Origin: Brachycybe producta
Taxonomy: Eukaryota; Arthropoda; Diplopoda; Playtdesmida; Andrognathidae
NCBI GenBank assembly: GCA_036925085.1
Contig: JAUPFP010000043.1
Span: 1,678,987-1,742,986, forward strand
Direction of reading: 5' to 3'
Length of the DNA stretch: 64,000 nt
Positions within the stretch are counted from its first letter, which is position 1. Each line of letters begins with the position of its first letter. The notes below the pieces were generated by a model. That model was given only the letters and a program-made list of their open reading frames with translations. It ran no database searches and was not told the DNA's origin. Made by a program: the position numbers and the translations under genes. Shown here one piece after another: positions 53,660 to 61,100 of this stretch.

Positions 53660-53690
53660 ATTTTATGCATTCCCACTGAATAAATGGAGT
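53660..53690. other. SatA right boundary
   Basis: The last monomer reads TTTTATGCATTCCCA and then leaves the satellite at about 53,676 with CTGAATAAATGG. The break falls inside the hairpin, after the left stem arm. No terminal duplication or tapering series of diverged monomers is visible before it. Confidence 0.85.
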
Positions 53691-54987
53691 AATTGAATAA
53701 TATATGAAATATAAGCAATATTTTTTAATTAATGAATAATGTGGTACTATATTGGCACCAATTTGAACTGTTTTATTATAAGACTATTGTAAACTTGTTA
53801 TCTTCTCATGTGTATCAATTTATCTATTAAGTAAATAGTCAAAGTTTTTTTTAATTTATGGTTTCATTAATTTTATGGGCCTATAAAACAGATGACGTTA
53901 CATGTATTTGGGATAGTCAAATCCTTTATTTTCATCTTGAACGTCCTATATATTGTTTCTCATAATATTAAATAGGGTATTAAACACTAGTTGACGATTC
54001 CTATAACATAACCTATTTTAAACCTAGAATAATTTTAAAAATATTATGGGTCTTTTTTAAATTAATAAAGAAAAATTTTTGCTGAATTTTGATGATAATT
54101 TTGATTTGTTTTTGTATTGGTTTTAATCACATCTTAGATGTTTAGATGATGTTACTATAGGTGTGTGAAGAAGCAGCTCTCTGAAATGATTGAATGTTTT
54201 GATTGATTACTACTGTCCTTTGTCTGCATGTTCTCAATTTGAATTTTTTTTCATGTCTATCTATATATTTATTAAATGTCTATGAACATTTTCATTTTAT
54301 GGTCACCCTGGCCAAAGAATTTCATTACACGATTTAACTCGATTAACATGATTTTTACAACAGAAATATTATAAATTGTTAATTCTTACCAAAAAAAAAT
54401 GAAAATTATAGATGTACGATATCAGTATTAGTTATGAACACCAATTATGATTTTGTTTTATAAACATTGCTTTTGTTGTTTACTCTTTCAAATATAAAAA
54501 ATTAAACTGGAATGCACAGCATTAGAATTGTTACTTGGTCTGACGTCATAAAAGGGCGGAGGCAAATTAATTTTAATGCTAGACACGTTTGCCTGTGAAT
54601 TTTGCTCTCGTCATTTTAATCAGATTATTGTTTAAATTACACTTGTAATTTGTCAAATTTGCACTGTTTTGAATAATAAAATGAAAATTTTTACAAGTCA
54701 ACAAGGGGCTGTTAACAAGCGAATTTTGCACAGCACTGTAAAGTCTCTGTGTATTTTTTACTTGTATTACAAGAATTGTACTTGCGAGATACAGGCCCTT
54801 GTTTGCTATATTTTTTTTTTGGGGGGGTTTTATGTTTAAGTGCAAAAGTATAGAATTCTGTAGAGGACTGACTGAACGTAAATACTTAAATTTTAATTTA
54901 GCATGTTGATTGCCGTCTTGTATATGAAGTAAATGAAGATGAAGGTTGTGCAACTTTGTGATTGCTTGAGACTTACAAGATTCTATA
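53677..54987. other. AT-rich non-coding stretch
   Basis: AT-rich single-copy-looking sequence with stops in all frames and many A or T runs, including T10-G7 near 54,811-54,827. A 124-codon frame on the minus strand (54,579-54,953) shows no recognisable domain and crosses the homopolymer runs, so I treat it as chance. Apart from a CRE-like site at 54,541 I recognise nothing here. Confidence 0.6.
54541..54563 (+). promoter_or_regulatory. CRE-like palindrome with downstream GGGCGGAG
   Basis: TGACGTCA is the full CREB/ATF palindrome, followed by TAAAAGGGCGGAGGC. The layout matches a second site at 57,451, TGACGTCATAACATGGGTGG followed by AGCC. This suggests both are pieces of one dispersed repeat family and not independent regulatory sites. 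Binding is untested. Confidence 0.45.
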
Positions 54988-55416
54988 CAAATATGCAGTG
55001 GCGCAACAACGAGGAGGATGGGGGAAAGTTAATCTCCGGGCGCCAACAAACAGGGGCGCCAAACGTTTAGAAATTAAGAAATACTTTTGAAATTCTACTT
55101 TTATTTTCTCAATATTTTCCTTATTGCACATTAATTTTAGACGTTTTCATGTAGTGTACAAATTATTCACACTTGTAAACCCGTCGTGCAATTTGCAAAA
55201 TTTACAAAAAGTCGTACACTGCTATGAGCAATGCCTACTGAAGAGAATAGAGTAGTTTTTGATTTTAAGCGAACACTTGCAAGCCTAAAAATTCACATTT
55301 ATTCACACTATACAAGCTACTCAAATTTGTGTGAGTAGCCCTTTAAGAAGGTAAGGGGCGTTCACAGTAATGTAGTCTCCGGGCACACAATTCCTAGTTG
55401 CGGCACTGCAAATATG
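54988..55416. mobile_element. hAT-like non-autonomous element (MITE), 413 bp, with 8-bp target duplication
   Basis: The element runs from 54,996 to 55,408 and is flanked by a perfect 8-bp direct repeat, CAAATATG, at 54,988-54,995 and 55,409-55,416. The left end is CAGTGGCGCAAC and the right end, read on the other strand, is CAGTGCCGCAAC; they match at 11 of 12 bases and continue with related GAGGA / TAGGA. Eight-base target duplications and short terminal inverted repeats beginning CAG are hallmarks of the hAT transposon superfamily. Subterminal CTCCGGGC occurs near both ends (about 55,035 and 55,377). There is no transposase frame, so it would depend on an enzyme supplied elsewhere. The exact family is not known to me. 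Confidence 0.85.
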
Positions 55417-55514
55417 AAAAAAATGATTTAGTGTAGAGTATTTAAAAAAAGGCGCGTTGGCATGGTAGTAAATTTTTTTAAAATGCTCCTTTGATGAATG
55501 TGTTCAATTAAAGA

Positions 55515-55600
55515 CACCGGTAGTCGCCGCCGCCGCTGATCGTATTTACCCTCGCCCGCCGCCGCCGATCAATGTGCTACGGCGCACAGGTCTAGATGTA
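55515..55600. other. CpG-rich GCC-repeat patch
   Basis: Two imperfect (GCC)n stretches at about 55,524-55,537 and 55,553-55,567, each followed by a GATC-containing segment (GCTGATCG and GCCGATCA), look like a local duplication. The patch is strikingly CpG-rich against the AT-rich island. It lies about 300 bp upstream of the promoter-like segment. Confidence 0.6.
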
Positions 55601-55607
55601 TGGATGC

Positions 55608-55624
55608 AGTGGCGCCATCTATTG
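55608..55624 (-). promoter_or_regulatory. CTCF-core-like motif (minus strand)
   Basis: On the minus strand this is CAATAGATGGCGCCACT, identical over 17 bases to the core of the tandem repeats near 57.9 kb but in the opposite orientation. AGATGGCGC matches the core reported for animal CTCF. A weaker minus-strand core, AGATGGCGAC, lies at 55,878-55,887. It could equally be the conserved part of a dispersed repeat. Confidence 0.4.
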
Positions 55625-55626
55625 TA

Positions 55627-55860
55627 TACATTTTTATTATGAATAGGAGCGACATAGAATTAAAATGTAAATACGTCATTTATTAAGGCAAATATGTGAT
55701 AAAATGTGTCGTTAAATGATTTTTATTTTTCTATCGATGATGGTTTATGCATTTATTATTATTTAATTTAAGAAATAACACACAATCTCTTGAATATCGT
55801 ACATGATTTAACGTTAATGTCGGTAGCCTTTATTTAAACAGTTGGTTCTAGATATTAAGT
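55627..55860. other. AT-rich spacer without recognised features
   Basis: AT-rich sequence between the CpG-rich patch and the promoter-like segment. I see no gene, tRNA or clear repeat. Confidence 0.5.
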
Positions 55861-55877
55861 ATAGGGGCGCTAACATC

Positions 55878-55999
55878 GTCGCCATCTCTGATTGGTTGAA
55901 TTAACTTACCCGCCGCCATTTGCAGTTTGTTCTTCGTTTGTGTCAGACGTGTGTGTCTTCTCTGTTGCTGTTTAAACCATTCTTGCCAATTGTGTAAGT
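55878..55999 (+). promoter_or_regulatory. Promoter-like segment with possible first exon and 5' splice site
   Basis: In order this holds an inverted CCAAT box (ATTGG, 55,891-55,895), a YY1-type GCCGCCATTT (55,912-55,921), a pyrimidine-rich stretch with TTCTTCG and GTGTCAG, and TTGTGTAAGT with a consensus splice donor GTAAGT at 55,994-55,999. T-rich intron-like DNA follows. This is the order expected for a TATA-less promoter with a short non-coding first exon. No matching second exon is evident before SatC, so it may be a remnant, a transposed piece or a non-coding transcript start. All functional readings are inference. Confidence 0.3.
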
Positions 56000-56443
56000 T
56001 TTTTTATTTTTTTTTATGATTGTTTATTGCTTGCTTGCTAATAGTTTTTTTTTGTTTCTTTAGAATTGCCTAATTGCCTCTGCTTTTTAAAAAATACATT
56101 TTTATAGCAACTTGATCGTAATTCAATTTATGTTCGAGCCGTTTTTTATCTGTCACTTGTTTCCTCTCGGAGATGTTTGGCGCCAAGAAACGGTAACTCG
56201 AAAAAAACGCTTGTTGCTCTTTATAGAAAACGGTTGTTACGCTTTATAAAAATCGATATAATTAAAAAAAATGCACGAAATAACGGTTATTTTGGTTTTA
56301 TTTTTATTACATTATTGTTTTCCAGTCAATCATTGCTACGTACGAAGGGTTTCATTTGATCGGTTTTTCTCCAGTAAGTTGTAAGTAAGTATGAATGTTG
56401 TGTTTTGTTTCTTTAATATTTCTTTTTATGGTTCAAGTTGACT
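56000..56443. other. T-rich intron-like sequence
   Basis: It contains long T runs and two GTAAGT donors at 56,374-56,379 and 56,381-56,386, the first overlapping a CTCCAG acceptor-like end. No coding frame is convincing; the 60-codon frame at 56,177-56,359 resembles nothing I know. Confidence 0.4.
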
Positions 56444-56609
56444 CAACCTTTTCTGATTAGAAAAACCATAATTACATTTGCTGATTACTTCCAGTCAACT
56501 TGAACCATCATCATCATCATCATCATGATGATGATGGTTCAAGTTGACTGGAAGTAATCAACATCTTTATAGCAAATGTAATTATGGTTTTTCTAATCAG
56601 AAAAGGTTG
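56444..56609. repeat. 166-bp foldback (imperfect palindrome) with CAT/ATG centre
   Basis: The left arm (56,444-56,520) and right arm (56,521-56,609) are reverse complements over most of their length. The outermost pair is CAACCTTTTCTGATTAG with CTAATCAGAAAAGGTTG. The centre is (CAT)7 running into (ATG)3, itself part of the palindrome. The right arm has a short insert, roughly AACATCTTTAT, where the left has only CTG. A 16-bp piece of the right arm (56,534-56,549) also occurs directly outside the left arm (56,428-56,443). Confidence 0.9.
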
Positions 56610-56821
56610 ATTAGAGAGAGTCTAGATTCCGGTTGACATTCATTTCATCAATAATTAATATGAAAAGTCTAGTTGGAAATACAACTTTGAAATTTTATTT
56701 AAATAAAAAACAACTTAAGTTAGGTCTTTTTGATTATGGTATTTTTAAAATAAACTATTTACTTAAGTTTCAACTTTATTTTTTGAAACCTCATTTACCC
56801 TTATACTTTTCATAAGTGTCT
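56610..56821. other. AT-rich spacer without recognised features
   Basis: The only open frame is 60 codons (56,633-56,815), asparagine/lysine/leucine-rich, and looks like chance in AT-rich DNA. Confidence 0.45.
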
Positions 56822-57000
56822 ATCGTCATCGTCGTAAATCATAGTAACACCTTCGTTGCTGTGTTGTATGTATGTTATATCGTTGTAATAACCGTCATTG
56901 TTGTCGTTTTAGTGATTGTTGTTAACGAAACGTGATCGTCGTAACCATTATAAGTGTCGTTTTCGTGGTTTCAGTAGCTTTGTCATCGTAAGTATCCATA
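56822..57000. repeat. Degenerate TCG/GTT simple-sequence tract
   Basis: The motifs TCGTCATCGTCGTAA, GTCATTGTTGTCGTTTTAGT and GATCGTCGTAACC make a cryptically simple, TCG-rich run with many CpGs. No fixed period is apparent. Confidence 0.5.
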
Positions 57001-57046
57001 TAATCATTTTACACATGATTTTTAATAAAAAATAAACTTTATATTA

Positions 57047-57114
57047 AAAATGACGTGAAAAATAATATAAATATAGCTTTTTTAACCATTCGTTTTTATT
57101 CTTCACATCATTTT
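57047..57114. repeat. Short inverted repeat (about 19-bp arms)
   Basis: AAAATGACGTGAAAAATAA at 57,047-57,065 is complementary, with two mismatches, to TTATTCTTCACATCATTTT at 57,096-57,114. The spacer is AT-rich. It could be a tiny foldback element; no target duplication is evident. Confidence 0.6.
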
Positions 57115-57193
57115 CAACAAGCAAAGCAATTACATCAATTATTTACAACAACTACAGTAATTACAACAATCAATTACAAAGATTAATTAATTA

Positions 57194-57247
57194 CATCATA
57201 CATTCAGTTAGTACACTTTACATCATACATTCAATTAGTACACTTTT
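57194..57247 (+). repeat. 27-bp tandem duplication (two copies)
   Basis: Two adjacent 27-bp units, starting CATCATACATTCAGTTAGTA and CATCATACATTCAATTAGTA, differ at two positions. Confidence 0.85.
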
Positions 57248-57264
57248 TAAACGTTTTGTATATT

Positions 57265-57335
57265 TACCAGAGCGGGATTTGAACTTACGTCTTTCAGTTG
57301 CGATTCCAGAGCGATATCCATTAGGCTGTTGTGAA
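57265..57335 (-). repeat. tRNA-derived sequence, arginine-tRNA-like (SINE head or pseudogene)
   Basis: On the minus strand, CAGCCTAATGGATATCGC resembles the D-arm/A box and AGTTCAAATCCCGC the T-arm/B box of a Pol III promoter. The D-arm sequence and a TCG at the anticodon position suggest an arginine tRNA. The acceptor ends do not pair and the anticodon stem has mismatches, so this is not a working tRNA gene. It is either a decayed pseudogene or the head of a SINE. Confidence 0.5.
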
Positions 57336-57398
57336 GTTGTGATGGAACCTCCGAAGAAAACCTTAGAAGTAATAAGAATTGGTGACGTTCTCTTATGG

Positions 57399-57411
57399 GT
57401 TGCTAGGCAAC
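57399..57411. promoter_or_regulatory. RFX X-box-like palindrome
   Basis: GTTGCTAGGCAAC is a near-perfect palindrome matching the X-box bound by RFX factors (GTTRCC-N-GGYAAC type). It lies 9 bp upstream of the 23-bp-arm hairpin. It may simply be part of the same repeat. Function is untested. Confidence 0.35.
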
Positions 57412-57419
57412 AACACAGG

Positions 57420-57502
57420 CAGTTAGAAATAGGTCAAAACTTTATTTGCGTGACGTCATAACATGGGTGGAGCCAATCCAAGTTTTCACCTATTTCTAAC
57501 TG
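57420..57502. repeat. Hairpin with 23-bp arms and a CRE-like loop
   Basis: The arms at 57,420-57,442 and 57,480-57,502 are complementary at 22 of 23 positions. The 37-base spacer contains TGACGTCA (57,451-57,458), GGGTGGAGCC and CCAAT. The CRE-to-GGAG layout matches 54,541-54,563, where the arms are absent. It is probably a foldback or MITE-type repeat. Confidence 0.8.
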
Positions 57503-57572
57503 CGTGTCACAACTTGGGGGGCTACCCCACCTTAGGAATGTTCGAGTAGGTTATTTTTTCAGGTGTTTCCCA

Positions 57573-57690
57573 TGTGTCTTGGTGGCTAAGTGGTTAAAGC
57601 CACAAGTGGTGTTGTTCACTATGTCACCAAAGCATGGGATCGAATCCCAGTGGTTTCAAAATAAAAATAAAAACAAAATCACAAAAATGA
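57573..57690 (+). repeat. tRNA-derived SINE-like element with A-rich tail
   Basis: A box TGGCTAAGTGGTT (57,583-57,595) and B box GGGATCGAATCCC (57,636-57,648) are 41 bases apart. This spacing and the TGGCTAAGTGG D-arm suggest a leucine or serine tRNA ancestor. TGGTTTCAAAA and an A-rich tail (about 57,656-57,688) follow. The acceptor stem does not pair, so it is not a functional tRNA gene. The body after the tRNA head is very short, which suggests a minimal or truncated SINE. I do not recognise the family. Confidence 0.6.
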
Positions 57691-57701
57691 CGGTGGCATG
57701 G

Positions 57702-57746
57702 GGAGGACCCCTCCCCCACCAGGGAGGGGTTTGGGGAGGGAAGGGG
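57702..57746 (+). other. G-rich hairpin overlapping a G-quadruplex candidate
   Basis: ACCCCTCCC (57,707-57,715) pairs perfectly with GGGAGGGGT (57,722-57,730) around the loop CCACCA. The 3' arm begins a run of five G tracts, GGG-A-GGGG-TTT-GGGG-A-GGG-AA-GGGG (57,722-57,746), that fits the G-quadruplex rule. The two folds are mutually exclusive. Confidence 0.75.
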
Positions 57747-57855
57747 TGGCCGGAAGGCCTTGCTGAAATTTAATGATTTTTCATTGGTTAATCATCTTTT
57801 TTCATTGTTTTTCTCTTTTTAATTTATTTTCGTCATTTTTCTCTTTTACAGTTGT

Positions 57856-58016
57856 AATCAATAGATGGCAGCACTTTTATCTTTATTTTCTTTAGTGATC
57901 AATAGATGGCGCCACTTTTTTCTTTATTTCTTTTAGTGATCAATAGATGGCGCCACTTTTTTCTTTATTTTCCCTTAGTGATCAATAGATGGCGCCACTT
58001 TTTTCTTTATTTCCCT
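57856..58016 (+). repeat. Four tandem 41-bp repeats with CTCF-like cores
   Basis: Each unit contains ATCAATAGATGGCGCCACTT followed by a T-rich segment and TTAGTG. The cores lie at 57,863-57,872 (variant AGATGGCAGC), 57,904-57,913, 57,945-57,954 and 57,987-57,996 (all AGATGGCGCC). Periods are 41, 41 and 42 bp, about four helical turns. The core matches the animal CTCF core and the minus-strand site at 55,608. The cluster stands about 50 bp from the pyrimidine tract that borders SatC. CTCF binding is inference. Confidence 0.8.
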
Positions 58017-58062
58017 TATAATTTAAAAAAAAATTAATAATATAAATATGAAATTTTTTTAA

Positions 58063-58145
58063 GTTTCTTCTCTTTCTCATCTCTCTCCCCTCCCTTTTTC
58101 CCTCTCCTCCTCCTCCGCCCCTCCTCCCCTCCCTCCCTCCTCCCC
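58063..58145 (+). repeat. Polypyrimidine tract at the SatC border
   Basis: About 80 bases almost wholly C and T, such as CTCTCCCCTCCC and CCTCCTCCTCCGCCCCTCC, giving a G-rich purine tract on the minus strand. Such tracts can form triplexes (H-DNA) and, with the several G3-G4 runs here, quadruplexes on the minus strand. SatC begins within a few bases of its end. Confidence 0.85.
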
Positions 58146-61100
58146 TTAACTGGATAAAACCAGTTTTTTTCCGTTTTTTTTTTTCCAGTTTAAACCGGAT
58201 AGAACCAGTTTTAACGGATAGAACCGGTTTTAACCGGATAGTACCGGTTTTAACTGGATAAAACCAGTTTTTTTCCATTTTTTTTTTGTTTTTCCAGTTT
58301 AAACCGGATAGAACCGGTTTTAACCGGATAGAACCGGTTTCAACTGGATAGAACCGGTTTTAACTGGATAAAACCAGTTTTTTTCCATTATTTTTGTTTT
58401 TCCAGTTTAAACCGGATAGAACCGGTTTTTAACTGAATAAAACCAGTTTTTTTCCAATTTTTTTTTTGTTTTTCCAGTTTAAAACCGGATAGAACCGGTT
58501 TTAACAGGATAGAACCGGTTTTAAACAGGATAGAACCCGGTTTTACTGAATAAAACAGTTTTTTTTCCATTATTTTTTTGTTTTTCCAGTGTAAACCGGA
58601 TAGAACCGGTTTTAACTGATAAAACCAGTTTTTTCCGGATAGAACTGGTTTAACCCCGGATAGAACCGGTTTTAACCAGATAGAACCGGTTTTAACCGGA
58701 TAGAACCGGTTTTAACCGATAGAACCGGTTTTAAACCGGATAGAACCGGTTTTAACTGATAAAACCAGTTTTTTCCGTTTTTTTTTGTTTTTCCAGTTTA
58801 AACCGGATAGAACCAGTTTTAACCGGATAGAACCGGTTTTAACTGAATAAACCAGTTTTTTCCAATTTTAACCGGATAAAACCGGTTTTAACCAAATAGA
58901 ACCGAGTTTAACCGGATAGAACCGGTTTTAACCGATAGTACCGGTTTTAACTGGATAAAACCAGTTTTTTTCCATTTTTTGTTTTTTTTGTTTTTCCAGT
59001 TTAACCGGATAGAACCGGTTTTTAACTGGATAAAACAGTTTTTTCCATTTTTTTTTTGTTTTTCCAGTTTAAACTGGATAGAACCGGTTTTAACCGGATA
59101 GAACCGGTTTCAACCGGATAGAACCGGTTTTAACTGGATAAAACCAGTTTTTTCCATTATTTTTTTTGTTTTTCCAGTTTAAAACCGGATAGAACCGGTT
59201 TTAACTGGATAAAACCAGTTTTTTCCATTTTTTTTTGTTTTTTCCAGTTTAAACTGGATAGAACCGGTTTAAACCGGATAGAATCGGTTTTAACCGGATA
59301 GTACCGGTTTAACTGGATAAAACCAGTTTTTTTCCATTTTTTTTTGTTTTTCCAGTTTAAACTGGATAGAACCAGTTTTAACCGGATAGAACGGTTTCAA
59401 CCGGATAGAACCGGTTTTAACTGGATAAAACCAGTTTTTTTTCCATTATTTTTTTGTTTTTCCAGTTTTAACCGGATAGAACCGGTTTTAACTGGATAAA
59501 ACCAGTTTTTTCCCATTTTTTTTGTTTTTCCAGTTTAAACCGGATAGAACCGGTTTTAACCGGATAGAACCGGTTTTAACTGAATAAAACCAGTTTTTTT
59601 CCATTTTTTTTTTTGTTTTTCCAGTTTGAACTGGATAGAACCGGTTTTAACAGGATAGAACCGGTTTTAATCGGATAGAACCGGTATTAACCAAATAGAA
59701 CCGGTTTTAACCGGATAGAACCGGTTTTAACCGGATAAAACCGGTTTTAACTGGATAAAACCAGTTTTTTTTTCATTTTTTTTTTTTTTTGTTTTTCCAG
59801 TTTAAATCGGATAGAACCAGATAGAACCGGTTTTAACCGGATAGGACCGGTTTTAACCAAATAGAACCGGTTTTATAACCGGATAGAACCGGTTTTAACT
59901 GGATAAAACCAGTTTTTTTTTCCATTTTTTGTTTTTTTTCCAGTTTAAACCGGATAGAACCGGTTTTAACTAGATAGAACCAGTTTTAACCGGATAGAAC
60001 CGGTTTTAACCGGATAGAACCAGTTTATAACCGGATAGAACCGGTTTTAACCGGATAGAACCGGTTTTAACTGGATAAAACCAGTTTTTTTTCCATTTTT
60101 TGTTTTTTTTTTTGTTTTTGCAGTTTAAACCGGATAGAACCGGATTTAACCGGATAGAACCGGTTTTAACCGGATAGAACCGGTTTTAACCGGATAGAAC
60201 CGGTTTTAACTGGATAAAACCAGTTTTTTTTTCCATTTTTTTGTTTTTTTTTTGTTTTTCCAGTTTAAACCGGATAGAACCGGTTTTAACCGATAGAACC
60301 GGTTTTAACCGGATAGACCGTTTATAACCGGATAGAACCGGTTTTAACTGGATAAAACCAGTTTTTTTTCCATTTTTTGTTTTTTTGTTTTTGCAGTTTA
60401 AACCGGATAGAACCGGTTTTAACCGGATAGAACCGGTTTTAACCGGATAGAATTGGTTTTAACCGATAGAACCGGTTTTAACTGGATAAAACCAGTTTTT
60501 TTTCCATTTTTTGTTTTTTTTGTTTTTGCAGTTTAAACCGGATAGAACCGGTTTTAACTAGATAGAACCAGTTTTAACCGGATAGAACCGGTTTTAAACG
60601 GATAGAACCAGTTTTAACCGGATAGAACCGGTTTTAACCGGATAGAACCGGTTTTAAACCGGATAGAACCGGTTTTAACTGGATAAAACCAGTTTTTTTT
60701 CCATTTTTTGTTTTTTTTTGTTTTTGCAGTTTAAACCGGATAGAACGGTTTTAACCGGATAGAACCGGTTTTAACCGGATAGATCCGGTTTTAACCGGAT
60801 AGAACCGGTTTATAAACCGGATAGAACCGGTTTTAACTGGATAAAACCAGTTTTTTTTCCATTTTTTGTTTTTTTTTTTGTTTTTCCAGTTTAAACCGGA
60901 TAGAACCGGTTTTAACCGGATAGAACCGGTTTTAACCGGATAGAACCGGTTTTAACTGGATAAAACCAGTTTTTTTTCTATTTTTTGGTTTTTTTTGTTT
61001 TTCCAGTTTAAACCGGATAGAACCGGATAGAACCGGTTTTAACCGGATAGAACCGGTTTTAACTGGATAAAACCAGTTTTTTTTCCATTTTTTGTTTTTT

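Larger units (their letters stand above)
1..53676 (+). repeat. SatA satellite array, 182-185 bp monomer
   Basis: This is a continuous head-to-tail array, with every monomer in the same orientation. It begins before the window and ends at 53,676. Landmarks recurring in nearly every monomer are GAACCAGACGAGCGGGAATG (or the AGAAGAGC variant), the TGCATTC...GAATGCA hairpin, TTTCCAGTGTGCAA, TTACACCAGTTCAA and CTTGCTCATGG. Monomers vary between 182 and 185 bp, partly through a one-base shortening in the GTGCAAGCAGGC variant. At least seven subtypes can be told apart between TTCAA and GCAAGTG. The length is close to one nucleosome repeat, as in many centromeric or pericentromeric satellites, but a centromeric role is only inference. 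I do not recognise the family. Short open frames of 60-75 codons recur because the monomer has few stops; they differ only as the satellite does and are not genes. Confidence 0.97.

Noticed and set aside
1-53676. More than a hundred short open frames (60-90 codons) on the plus strand
   Set aside because: They recur with the satellite period, overlap each other in different frames, vary exactly as the repeat varies and match no protein family I know.
1-53676. CRISPR array
   Set aside because: Repeats are contiguous monomers without unique spacers, and the context is eukaryotic satellite DNA.
1-53676. Primate alpha satellite or mouse gamma satellite
   Set aside because: Monomer length is near alphoid size, but the landmarks do not match the alphoid or mouse consensus as I know them.
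54579-54953. 124-codon minus-strand open frame
   Set aside because: It lies in AT-rich DNA, crosses homopolymer runs (C and A runs in its own sense), has no recognisable domain and no supporting context.
57265-57656. Functional tRNA genes
   Set aside because: A and B boxes are recognisable, but acceptor stems do not pair in either copy and the anticodon arm is damaged in the minus-strand one.
57504-57773. 89-codon plus-strand frame
   Set aside because: It runs through the tRNA-like SINE and the G-rich hairpin, so the frame is accidental.
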